64,000 nt of DNA from Bugulina stolonifera (Eukaryota; Bryozoa; Gymnolaemata; Cheilostomatida; Bugulidae): positions 17,842,099 to 17,906,098 of the forward strand of contig OW285193.1 of assembly GCA_935421135.1 (NCBI GenBank). Direction: 5' to 3'. Below, one piece after another: positions 17,857 to 28,900 of this stretch (the stretch's first letter is position 1; every line of letters begins with the position of its first letter). The position numbers and the translations under genes are program-made. The notes under the pieces were generated by a model that was not told where the DNA came from, made no database searches, and worked only from the letters and a program-made list of their open reading frames with translations.

Positions 17857-20800
17857 CTAGTCCTCAGGAAGGTATTTGTATGGGTTGAGAATTCCTTTAG
17901 GATCAAAAGTTTTCTTGACTATCTTCATCAAGTTCACCATCTCCTTGGACTTACTGTGATATATGTACTGCCTCTTCTTGAAACCTGTTACAACCAAGGC
18001 GGAGGTACAACGTGTAGGTGAGAGTAGCACAACAAAACACAATAAGATTTGACTAACCTAGCAGTATATATGATTATAATATCTTGGTCGACTACCTACA
18101 TGTAGATGTCATATACTACCGTGGTATTAACATTCATGAATCTTAACTATAGATGGATAAAAGCCAGAAACTCTGCCCAACTTACTGTGAATCACACTAT
18201 ATTCTGAAACAAACTTTAACAGTAAAAAGATTCATCAGTTCTCACTAGAATTACAGGAGACCTCACCTAATCCATGCTCTGCACTAATACTGCCATTCTT
18301 AGAGCTCGTCCAATCATAGATAAACGGTTCTATTAAATCCATAACTTGCTGATCATATTCCCGACTAGTTATGTTGAGATGAAGATTACCTAATCAATTG
18401 AAGAAAGAGAGTAACTATTATATGTGCGACATAACCAATCAAAACCAAGTTCGTAAATGTGTAACCAGTCAGAGGTCAGTATGCAAATGTGTAACCAATC
18501 AGAATAGTGCAAAAAACAAATAATAGTACTAACAACACCTACCATCTCCAAGATGGCCGTGTCCGAGAACTTGGCAAGCTGCTGAGTCCCGCAGCCTCTC
18601 TCTCAATACTTCGACGATGTTGTACCAGTGTGGCAGCGGCAAGGATATGTCATATTTATAACAGTAGCCATCTATGTGAAGAGCTTCAGTCAGCCTATCC
18701 CTCAGACTCCACATGTGCTGAAATAGAAAATCCAATGTACGAATACAGAGTCTCCTCACATAGCATAAGACTAGTAACACAGACTACATACTACCACCCT
18801 ACTATTATGTTTACAATCTACAGTGGAAGTAGGGGTGACATACATTACATATTTATACTATGATATATCATCACTAATTACTAAACCCCTGTTGATCCAA
18901 CAGTTTAAGTAAGAGTCATGATTCTATGTTTGATACAAATGTTAGGTGAATGTTTATATGAAGAATAAACATACATTAAGTTGTGTATTGTCCCTGGCTA
19001 CTGTGCCATCACTAATCACTTCATTATCCATCAAGTGTTGTAGTAGATTGTCTAATTTTACTTTATCATGTTCCTCTTTAGAACCTGTTCAATATCAACA
19101 ATATACCGTGATATACAGTATAATAGTAAATACTATGTAGTATAGAACAGAACCTACCCCTCATGGCTCTATGCAACACTCTACTACATGGACTTTTCCA
19201 GAAGTTGGAGCTATTAGTAATCTAATTATGCAACTAAACTATGTGTAAAATATTATGATATAATATGAGGTATTTTTTTATCGCAAGGAGATTTTTCCTG
19301 AGCATTCATAGACTCGGTTCCACATCTGTGAAAGTAGCTCATCCCGAATGCGTTTTGAACCCAAGGCCTCTACTGCACCTAATCGCCTAGCACAGTGGTC
19401 AAAACACATTACCACTACACCAGCTCACCAACCTTTAAAAAGAAGCTTCACTGGAGAGCAGACCTGTGCACTGTACCAACTGCACACAATACGCTCCTTT
19501 TATAGTCATACTGCTATAATATATAGGGTGGCCATACTGCTATAATATACAGGGTGGCCGTACCTTTATATGGGATAGTTCTGTAAGTTCAATGCACAGA
19601 TCTGTGCAGCAGAGGCCAAACCCCAGCCGGGATAGACTACTTTCACAGATCTGGAACTGAGTCTCTGACTGCTCAGGAAAACACTTCTTGCAACAAAAAA
19701 TATCTCATCTAAAAGGTATGGCCAAGCCCCATAATGATATATGCATGTTGTATCTCCAAATACATAGTAAGCCGATATAAACACTGGGGTCATGTGCACA
19801 GAGCAATCAAGAAACAGTGCTATGTAACAAAGACAACGCTACAGAAATACATGACTACATTCTAACATCCACACTGCAAACACTGTTCAGTCCAGTTCAG
19901 TTCGGACCAACAAGATTCGATTTTAGAAAGTTTAAAAATTTAAGAACACCTTGGTCAGGAGCAGTAGGTAAGCTGACATACCAGAAGTCTCTATAAGCAG
20001 GTAGAATGGAGACTCTGACAGAGGGGAAGTAAGGTTTAGGTTCTCTTGTACCAATTGCAGAGATACCGCATCCATAAACTCAAACGCTGAGAGAATCTCA
20101 CCTACATGTTTCTTGGTTAAAGACAAAACCTTTAAGCAGTCAACAAAATTCTCTACGGTTAAAAATGCAGGATAGATATACATGTAGTATTGACATAATA
20201 TACATGTAGTATAAATATATATTATGCATTATACATATATTATATGTAGTATAGATATACCTGTATAAGAGTATAGATACATACATGTAGGTAGTACAGA
20301 TACACAAAAATAATTTTAATGTTTGTGAAGTTGAACATCAAAAATTTCGAGTATCTGTACATCCCTAGTTAAATTATTGTAAGACATTTCAATGCGACAC
20401 CAAAATAAAATTTGAACGTCACAATAATACGGAATAATATCAACTGCCAAACAGAAAACACTGTACAATATTATACACAAGTATATGTTTATCCCAGTAA
20501 GATGTGGTCTGAATGACGGGCTTCATGAGTGACCTCCTACATACCATGGTCGAGTAAGCCCTTGCTCAGCATACCTATAAGCTAGTGATGACGTAACGAC
20601 AGCAGAGGTCAGATAACTACAGTAACTCACCAACTAAAGCAGCATTCACACAGTTAGGTTTAGTTGGACATTTGATGGTTGCTGCCGTGACAAAGCCGAG
20701 TGTGCCCTCAGCACCAATAAACAGGTGCTTCAAATCATAACCAGTGTTGTCCTTGATCAGAGGGTTCAGATTGTCTACAACCTCACCATTGGCTAGTACC

Positions 20801-23069
20801 TAGACATGGGGACACAACTTCAGTATTGTTATTCTCATGAGTCATTAGAAGAGAAAATAAAGTGAAGAACTCAACCATCTCAGACTAAAGACAGGAGAAT
20901 ACTGAGATGTAGGATTATTTATCAGTCAATGTGACACTATTTGAACTGTTAAACTATAAACTACATGTAGATTCAGTGAACTGTGCTCACTATCAACTGT
21001 CTACCATGTAACAGATTAATAGCTCTACTAACCACTTCCAAACCCAACACATTGCCGTGAAGTGAACCATATCGTAGAAGTCGGATACCACCAGCATTGG
21101 TGGATATGTTGCCTCCAATATGGCAGCAACCTTTAGCACCGAGGTCAAGGGGCATCATAAGGTCATGAGAAGATAACTCCTTGTCTAGTGTCTCTAGTAT
21201 ACAGCCTGACTGACAGGTAAGCACCCCTACAGAGTGAACATATACATATAGATATTATATAAAGTAGGAAATAAAGATCGGCACCAATATAATACATGTA
21301 TATAGTGATTGTGTCAAGTCAGTATGCTTACGATGTGTTACACAACATCCAGTCGGAGACGACCTTCAACATTGTCCGGGTCTAGAACACATGTGAACAT
21401 ATAAAGGAATAGACATGGAAGTTGTGTTAACAGTGTAAACACTTACCAGCTGTTGAGTCTATGTCTATCACTTTATTCATCCGAGATGTTGATATAATTA
21501 CTTCATCAAATACGGGAACACTTCCACCGACTAGACCTAAATTAAACCATTGATATGGCATTGAGACAGTATAGCGTAGCATAGCATAGTAAAACATAGC
21601 ATAGTACAATAGAGAATAGCACAATACAATGTAGCATAGCACAGTACAATGTAGCATACCATAGTACAGTATAAGATAGCATAGCATAGCACAGTATTGA
21701 ATAGCATAGCACAGTATTGAATAGCATAGCACAGTACAGCATAGTAGGCTAACTTTATTAGTATAATGTAGCAATAGCAGAGGGCAAATGACAGCACACA
21801 TGTAGAAAAGTGCCGCACAGCTAGCAACCCAACATAGTAGTGTATCATTATAGTATGGAATGACAGTGCATAGCATAGTAGTACCCTGGTGTTATTACAG
21901 ACAAAGGTTTACATGACTCGACATATTAGCGAGGCAAAGTTCCCTTAATATAAGTACACTGTATGATCTTTCTCTGTATACTATGTAATAATTTCTCACA
22001 GGAAATAAAAGAACTACGAACAGATGACAGCTAAGGAGAAATAGTAATTATGTGATAACTAATACAAACACCCCTGTGTTGGTTGCTAGGCGACAGCTCA
22101 TGCAAACACTTACCAGTATTGCCTCCCTGAGGACACACAGCTAAGCTATGCTCATTGCAGTATTGGAGGATACTGGCCACCTGTTGAGTAGATTCCGGAC
22201 GGAGAACAATTCCACTTTGTCCTAGAAAAGGAGATATAACACGGCATGTACATTGTATATACGATGTATGTACATACATGTACATGTATATAAATACATG
22301 TATATATATACTCAATCAGTGTACTGCTCTGGTGTTTGGCCCCTCATCAGTGCAGATCACAGATATCCACAGGAGCAATACTGTATATTTACAGCAAAGC
22401 GTATTTAATAGGTATGAGATGCACTGAACCAAAGTTCTCAAGCTGCCAGAGACAGTGCGAATTTCACAAGGCTAGCAGTTCAGTGCATCTCCCAGGTTGA
22501 GTGTTATATTCAATGCTAATATACAAATATAAACATACTAATAGGCCCTATATACAATGTATATACATTATTGTATAGTGCTCCTAGAAATATCTCTGAG
22601 CTGCACTGATGACATGCCAAACACTGAAACAGTACACTGTTTGTGGATTGAGTATATATACATGCATATAATACACATATATATGCATGTCTGGGTGTGG
22701 GCATGCATGTGTGTAAACCGGATTGTATCTATGCACTAGTAAAACAAGAAGGAATTCTACATATTATTGTACAGAAGATTTGAACTATGAATATAATCTA
22801 GAACTCCAACCTATGCTTTGAATAAACAAACCTTTAACAGTTTTCAGCCAATCGGTGTTGTAACCGTCTAAATCTGAACACAGAACATTGTCAACTCCCA
22901 ACATACTCTCAAATGATTTCACATCGCTCTCAGAAAGGTAAGCAAATCCTTTTCGCTCAAGCTTTGGGTAACGACTTGTGGTAAGTGCTACATCACTCGA
23001 CAGCAACCTGATCCCAACAGACGTTGCAGTTCTTCTAAGGCTGACAAAATGCTTTGCGGCCGAAAACAT
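17857..23069 (-). CDS. D2HGDH: D-2-hydroxyglutarate dehydrogenase, copy A
   Basis: FAD-dependent mitochondrial enzyme that oxidises D-2-hydroxyglutarate to 2-oxoglutarate. Ten exons join in phase: 22832-23069, 22114-22221, 21447-21536, 21033-21226, 20631-20799, 19982-20152, 18975-19084, 18543-18717, 18267-18389, 17857-17984. This gives 501 residues (human 521). The N-terminus is Ser/Arg-rich, like a mitochondrial presequence. FAD-domain motifs are [14 protein letters not shown] and [10 protein letters not shown] (Cys where copy B and human have Ser). The C-terminal domain has SLRDRLTEA, metal-site [13 protein letters not shown] (His where Tyr is usual) and ISAEHGLG, and ends [16 protein letters not shown]. 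Exon 6 uses a shifted acceptor that removes two residues relative to copy B. The gene looks intact. Confidence 0.93.
19270..19445 (-). mobile_element. tRNA-derived SINE (copy 1)
   Basis: On the minus strand it reads GAGCTGGTGTAGTGG (A-box-like), then GGCGATTAGGTGCAGTAGAGG, then TTGGGTTCAAAACGC (B-box-like), then a tail containing CTATGAATGCTCAGG. The 54115-54290 copy shares the same order and the GGCGATTAGG link. It lies in intron 6 of D2HGDH-A and is absent from copy B. Confidence 0.65.
19600..19700 (+). mobile_element. Truncated SINE in inverted orientation (copy 2)
   Basis: The reverse complement of 19640-19700 matches 19275-19335 (TTTTCCTGAGCAxTCA...AGACTC...TCTGTGAAAGTAG). The stretch before it matches the B-box segment of copy 1. 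The two copies face each other about 160 bp apart. Confidence 0.55.
21545..21745. repeat. TAGCA/CAGTA-type minisatellite in D2HGDH-A intron 2
   Basis: Degenerate array of AGCATAGCACAGTACAATGT-like units beside exon 3 (21447-21536). An equivalent but differently diverged array lies at 29445-29575 in copy B, so the array predates the duplication. Confidence 0.8.
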
Positions 23070-23140
23070 TGTGTTGTTTATTGCCGGCCAACTATGTGGG
23101 GTCCTAAATAAAAACTTCTATGACTAGGTACAATACAATA

Positions 23141-23283
23141 CAATACATAACACAAACACCTGTTAACTACTGCAGTTACTAACAAGGCGAAATCTCAGTT
23201 TTCCAGAGTTAGACTCTGAAAAACTGAGATTTTTGTGCTGTTAGTAACTGCAGTGGTTAACAGGTGTTTGTGTTATGTATTGC
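23141..23283. mobile_element. 143-bp hairpin MITE at the duplication junction
   Basis: The left arm AATACATAACACAAACACCT, continuing GTTAACTACTGCAGTTACTAACA, is the reverse complement of the right arm (TGTTAGTAACTGCAGTGGTTAAC, then AGGTGTTTGTGTTATGTATT), with a few mismatches. An inner stem AAATCTCAGTTTT/AAAACTGAGATTT closes on a short loop. A single decayed arm of the same element lies at 33004-33078, which shows it is a dispersed family. Confidence 0.85.
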
Positions 23284-23293
23284 ACCTAATATA

Positions 23294-23386
23294 AATGACT
23301 ATATTACACTGAGCACAGACAGGCCATGTAGTTTTCCCCTTCTTCATAACAAACTCTTTTCAACCTGTAGGTTATTTGCAAATACC
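23294..23386 (-). pseudogene. Duplicated fragment of AFG2A exon 1
   Basis: It reads MKKGKTTWPVCAQCNIVI on the minus strand, matching MKKAKTTWSVCAQCNIVI of AFG2A. It then diverges at the duplication breakpoint. There are no downstream AFG2A exons, so it cannot make the ATPase. Its upstream side is cut by a hAT element at 23387. Confidence 0.88.
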
Positions 23387-24199
23387 CGGACATGTGCCAA
23401 GCAGGCAAATGTGGAAGTCAAGAGTCAAGTAAGAGTGCATATTCTCAATTGGTAAACAGTCACTTAGAGTCAAGTCATCAGATGGAGAGAGCCAAAAGTA
23501 GAGTAAGAGTCAAAAAACCGTAATTTTAACAAGCAAAGTAAGAGTCAAGCAACTAGTGCCAAAATGGTCGAGTCTGAGTAGAGTCGAAAGTGCAGAAGTT
23601 CAAAAATGCCTGTTAAAGCATTACTGACTCATGTCACGTGGTTGGGGTTTGGGGATATTATAATGATGTAATAATAATGAAGAAAATTCTACATGTACCT
23701 GTTGTGTACATCAAAGGCCACCATCAAAGGCCACCAAGTTTTACAAGTAGAAAAGTGTTATAAGGGGCTTATTCTGAAATAGATAGAGGGGACAACTTTC
23801 AATTTTTATCAAAATAATAGTATTTGTGTGGTTCACACAGATTAGTGCTACTAATACACTTTTTATTCTGTTGTCTGAAGAGAAGAGGTATAGGATTGTT
23901 CCAACAGACATTAGGTACAGTGGTAATATCAACTAGTACTTGATGTTACATCTAGGGGTCGTTTACTGCTAGCTATAGTGAAGAACAAAGGCTAGCTAAA
24001 ATTTCTCCACTTCTGCATCTACTTAATAATTATTATAAGTCTGTTTAACTATAATCCTTTCAGCTTTTCTATTGTAAACCAGAATTATTACATAACTGCA
24101 CCAAGCCAATCAAATCCTTATTGAAAGCTGAATGTTAAAACGCATTTGTAGAGCCAAGCCAATATTGAAAATCATGTAAGAGTCAAGTGCCCAAGCCTG
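23387..24199. mobile_element. Non-autonomous hAT element, 813 bp
   Basis: The ends are CGGACATGTGCCAAG and, reversed, CAGGCTTGGGCACTT. The 8-bp target duplication CAAATACC flanks both sides (23379-23386 and 24200-24207). The orthologous site in duplication unit A, near 15424, is uninterrupted (TTTGCAAACACCACAC). The interior is rich in AGTCAAGT motifs and has no transposase. Confidence 0.87.
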
Positions 24200-24489
24200 C
24201 AAATACCACGCGACAGTTGACATAACAACCATCCACAGAAGGTCCACACCTACACTGTAATTAAGCTAGTTGGCTAGACTGCGATTTTCTTATGACTTAT
24301 GTAACTGTTACTTGTAGCGAGTATTATAATTATTACAAATGACTTATTATTATACTATAATTAAAAATAATATAAATTTTGATAAATGAACATGATAAAT
24401 ATGATATTCCTATTGATTCATATAGATTTATTAAATAAATTAATAAAAATATTAGTATCAATTATATCAATATGAATATGAATCATCTT

Positions 24490-24556
24490 GATAATTGTGA
24501 AATTGTTATCTTATGACAAGATCATCTTGTCATAAGATAACAATTTCACAATTATC
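24490..24556. repeat. 67-bp perfect palindrome (33-bp arms, 1-nt loop)
   Basis: From GATAATTGTGAAATTGTTAT through ...GACAAGAT-C-ATCTTGTC... back to ATAACAATTTCACAATTATC, the arms are perfectly complementary. The matching part of unit A (about 16040-16110) has only a short ATTATCATCAT remnant, so the palindrome was gained in B or lost in A. Confidence 0.92.
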
Positions 24557-25069
24557 ATCATGTTCTTATATCAGGATGACCACAAGTATAGCCCATAATT
24601 TTAATGATAATCACTGAAAGTAAAAAGCCAAGTCAAAGAAAAGTTAAAGCAAGGTTAAAGTAAATAAAATTGGATAAGTCATAACAAACATTTACATTTA
24701 GATTAACATAACAACTGCAGGCCTATTGTAATTGTTTTCGCAATACATTCTAAGGCACAAAATGTTGTCTTAAGGTTACTTGACTGTCACTTGTCTATCA
24801 TTTATCTTGGCTGAATACCAAAAGCAAACGAAACTTTAGTTTGTATACGTCCATTAATTTATCTGTGGAGGAAAATTACAAAAATTCTTGTAGCTATTCG
24901 GGAAATACCATGTTTGCGTTCATGCTTTGAAAAAACCTTGACCTTAGCACTCAAACCATGTGTTCCCATAGGCACACACTGTCGCATTTAATTGGTTTAC
25001 TTCAATAATAGACTCTTCTCATTGGCCAGAGAAAATAACCTTAAGTTCTACTAAATTAGGCGTAAACAT

Positions 25070-25310
25070 AATTTGGAGTTATCTGTTCATAATTATGCAG
25101 GAACCACAACTCCAACATAGTGCGAAATTATCCCCTCTCTAGAACAAGAAAACAAAGGAAGAAGACGAATAGAGAGAGCACAACTCCAACGTACTGTGGA
25201 ATCATCTCCTCTTTAAAGAAAAAAACGAAGAGAGCAACTTCAACACAGTATAGAATTGTCTCCTCTCCCAAAAACGAAGAGTAGAGAGAGTACAACTCCT
25301 ATGTTATAAT
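25070..25310. repeat. ~60-bp satellite block in unit B
   Basis: Degenerate units with AACTCCAACATAGTG, TCATCTCCTCTTTAA and GAGAGAGCACAACTCC cores. It is the duplicate of 16795-17110 and appears shorter. Confidence 0.6.
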
Positions 25311-25983
25311 GGTCGATCCTATGTTATCTTATAACAGTTTGGTAACTTGTATCCTGAGCTGCATAGCATTTTTGAGCTAATATTTCCTATCCTAAGAGAA
25401 TAATTGCCACTTCACACAATAATAATACATGATAAAAATGTATTGAGACAAACTACAAGAAAATTATGTCTAAGGAAATATAGCGTCAAATAGCATTATG
25501 TTACTGTCTAATGATTTCAACATAAAATATTAAAGGCTTATATAAAAATAAAATTAAATTTTAACAAAGCAATTGTACAGATAAGCCTGAAAGAAGTCCC
25601 GTAATAGTATAATACAATATAATAAAATATATTACTTTGATTGTTTATAAAAAACAAGAGCTGAGCACCAAAATTAAAACTGAATGTTAGATTACGTTAC
25701 TGCAACTCTGCCATACTGAATAAAATATATCTACATGCATGTCGTTAATACTTGGTCCCAGATTCATCCTATAGTGGAAAAGCTCTGAATTCAAGCATAC
25801 TAGCAGTAACTATGTCTGCTGATTGCATAGTCGTAATATTAGCTAGTTTTCAAGGAGTTATTATGTGTCTTGACAGTAATTGGAATCTAAAATAAACAAA
25901 ACAAAACTATATTCTGTAACAGATAACAAACTGCACTGTTTTCTCATTAGGAAGTCGAGAGGAAAAAACTCATACCTCCATTA

Positions 25984-28900
25984 CTAGTCCTCAGGAAGGT
26001 ATTTGTATGGGTTGAGAATTCCTTTAGGATCAAAAGTTTTCTTGACTATCTTCATCAAGTTCACCATCTCTTTGGACTTGCTGTGATATATGTACTGCCT
26101 CTTCTTGAACCCTGTTACAACCAAGGCAGAGGTACAACGTGTAGCTGAGAGTAACACAACAAAACACAATAAGATTTGATTAACCTAGCAGTATATATGA
26201 TTATAATATCTTGGGCGACTACCTACATGTAGATGTCATGTACCACCGTAATATTCACATTCATGAATCTCAACTACAGATGAATAAAAGCCAGAAACTC
26301 TGCCCAACTTACTGTGAATCTCACTATATTCTGAAATAAACTCTAACAGTAATAAGATTCATCAGTTCTCACTAGAAATACAGGGGACCTCACCTAATCC
26401 ATGCTCTGCACTAATACTGCCATTCTTGGAGCTCGTCCAATCATAGATAAACGGTTCAATTAAATCCATAACTTGCTGATCATACTCCCGACTAGTTATG
26501 TTGAGATGAAGGTTACCTAATCAATTGAAGAAATAGAGTATCTATTATATGTGCGACATAACCAATCAGAATGAAGTATATGACTCTGTAACAAATCACC
26601 TTGTAATAGACAAATAATAACACCTACCATCTCCAAGATGGCCATATCCCACCACTCGGCAAGCTACCGAGTCCCGCAGCCTCTCTCTAAATACCTCGAC
26701 GAGGTTGTACCAGTGTGGCAGTGGCAAGGATATGTCATATTTATAACAGTAGCCATCTATGAGAAGAGCTTCAGCCAACCTTTCCCTCAGACTCCACATG
26801 TGCTAAAATAGAAAATTCAATGTACAAGTACAGAGTCTCATCACATGGTATAAAACTAGTGCTGGGCGGTTTCAATCTACACTTAAATTTAGTTTGGAAG
26901 TATTTGCAAAATAACTGAATGAGGCCGAAGTTTTCTGCTATCGCTCAGTTTTTCGGCTTTCCCAACTTAAAAAACAAATAGAACCGCTTATTGCATGTTA
27001 AATTTTGGACGATGTCACATTCCGTTCGCAACTATAATGACAGTCATTATTACTTTATTATATCATCATTTATAATAATTACATAAGTATAATTAGGAAT
27101 TAGTGATTTAAGCTAGAAGAAAACCTGACTGGATGGCAACGATGGTTGCAGCAAAGTACAGACAGCAAGAATGACATCGAATTATAACGATTGAAAGAAG
27201 CACAACATTTACGCACTCGACGCCAATCATTACCGGAAATGGGCACACTAAAGAGATAGATGTGATCTGAATACAAAAACTGAAACAAATTGCACCGCTG
27301 CATTTGGCTTTGATTTCTATTTTAGAATTTCACACTTTTTGAACCGAGAGAGGATAATTTCGAAAAACTGAACGATACCGAAACACTATTATATAATATA
27401 AGACTAGTAATACATACTACATACTACTACCCTACCATTATGTTTACAATCTACAGTGACAGTAGGGGTGACATACATTACATATTTATACTATGACATA
27501 TCATCTCTAATTACTAAACCCTTGTTGATCCTACAGCTTTAGTAAGAGTCATGAATCTATGTTTGATACAAATGTTAGGTGAATGTTTATATGAAGAATA
27601 AACATACATTAAGTTGTGTATTGTCCCTGGCTACTGTGCCATCACTAATCACTTCATTATCCATCAAGTGTTGTAGTAGATTGTCTAGTTTTACTTTATC
27701 ATGTTCCTCTTCAGAACCTGTTCAATATCAACAGTATATCTTGATATACAGTATAACAGTAAATACTATGTAGTATACAATACAACCTACCCCTCATGGC
27801 TCTATGCTACACTCTACTACATGGATTACATCACGCCTATGGTAAAGTATACCCACAGCAAGATTAGATTCCACTTTTAAGAATAATTTACAAGCACCAT
27901 ATTAGATTTCCAAAGAGTGGGGAGTTGGGACGTCTGCATAGGAAGCAGTAGGTAAGCTGACATACCAGAAGTCTCTATAAGAAGGTAGAATGGAGACTCT
28001 GATAGAGGGGAAGTAAGGTTTAGATTCTCTTGTACCAAATGCCGAGACGCTGCATCCATAAACTCAAAGGCTGATAGAATCTCACCCACATGTTTCTTAG
28101 TCAAAGACAACACCTTTAAGCAGTCAGCAAAACTCTCCACAGCTACAAGTGCATAATATACGAAATATAGAGATACAAAACTAACCTCCATGTTTGTGTC
28201 TTTACAGTGCTACTGAAATTTTTGGAAGATATCTAGATAACACTCAAAGATAATACTCGAATGTCACAATAATACAGATTTACATGTAGAATACACGTAG
28301 AACAATATCAGGATAATACCGATTGCCAAACAAACAACGTGATACAATATTATATTATATGTTTATCCCAATAATATGTGGTCTGAATGACGGCTTTCAT
28401 GGGTAACCTCTTACACGTCATGGTAGAGTACACCTTTACTCAGCATATCAATTAGCTAGTGATGACGGAACGACACTTCATATGTCAGCAGAGGTGAGAT
28501 AACTACAGTAACTCACCAACTAAAGCAGCATTCACACAGTTAGGTTTAGTTGGACATTTGATGGTTGCTGCCGTGACAAAGCCGAGTGTGCCCTCAGCAC
28601 CAATAAACAGGTGCTTTAAATCATAACCAGTGTTGTCCTTGATCAGAGGGTTCAGATTGTCTACAACTTCGCCATTGGCTAGTACCTAGACATGGGGACA
28701 CAACTTCAGTATTGTTATTCTCATGAGCCATTAGAAGAAAAAATAAAGTGAAGAACTCAACCATCTCAGACTAAAGACAGGAGAATACTGAGATGTAAGA
28801 TTATTCATCAGTCAATGTGACACTATTTGAACTGTTAAACTAAACTACATGTAGATTCAGTGAACTGAGCTCACTATCAACTGTCTACCATGTAACAGAT

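Larger units (their letters stand above)
24208..25983. other. Intergenic region of duplication unit B
   Basis: Counterpart of the right part of 15393-17856. It contains the perfect palindrome at 24490-24556 and a satellite block at 25070-25310. No gene is seen. Confidence 0.6.

Noticed and set aside
21427..21876. 149-codon minus frame rich in YAMLCY repeats
   Set aside because: It is a minisatellite read through beside the real exon 3 of D2HGDH-A.
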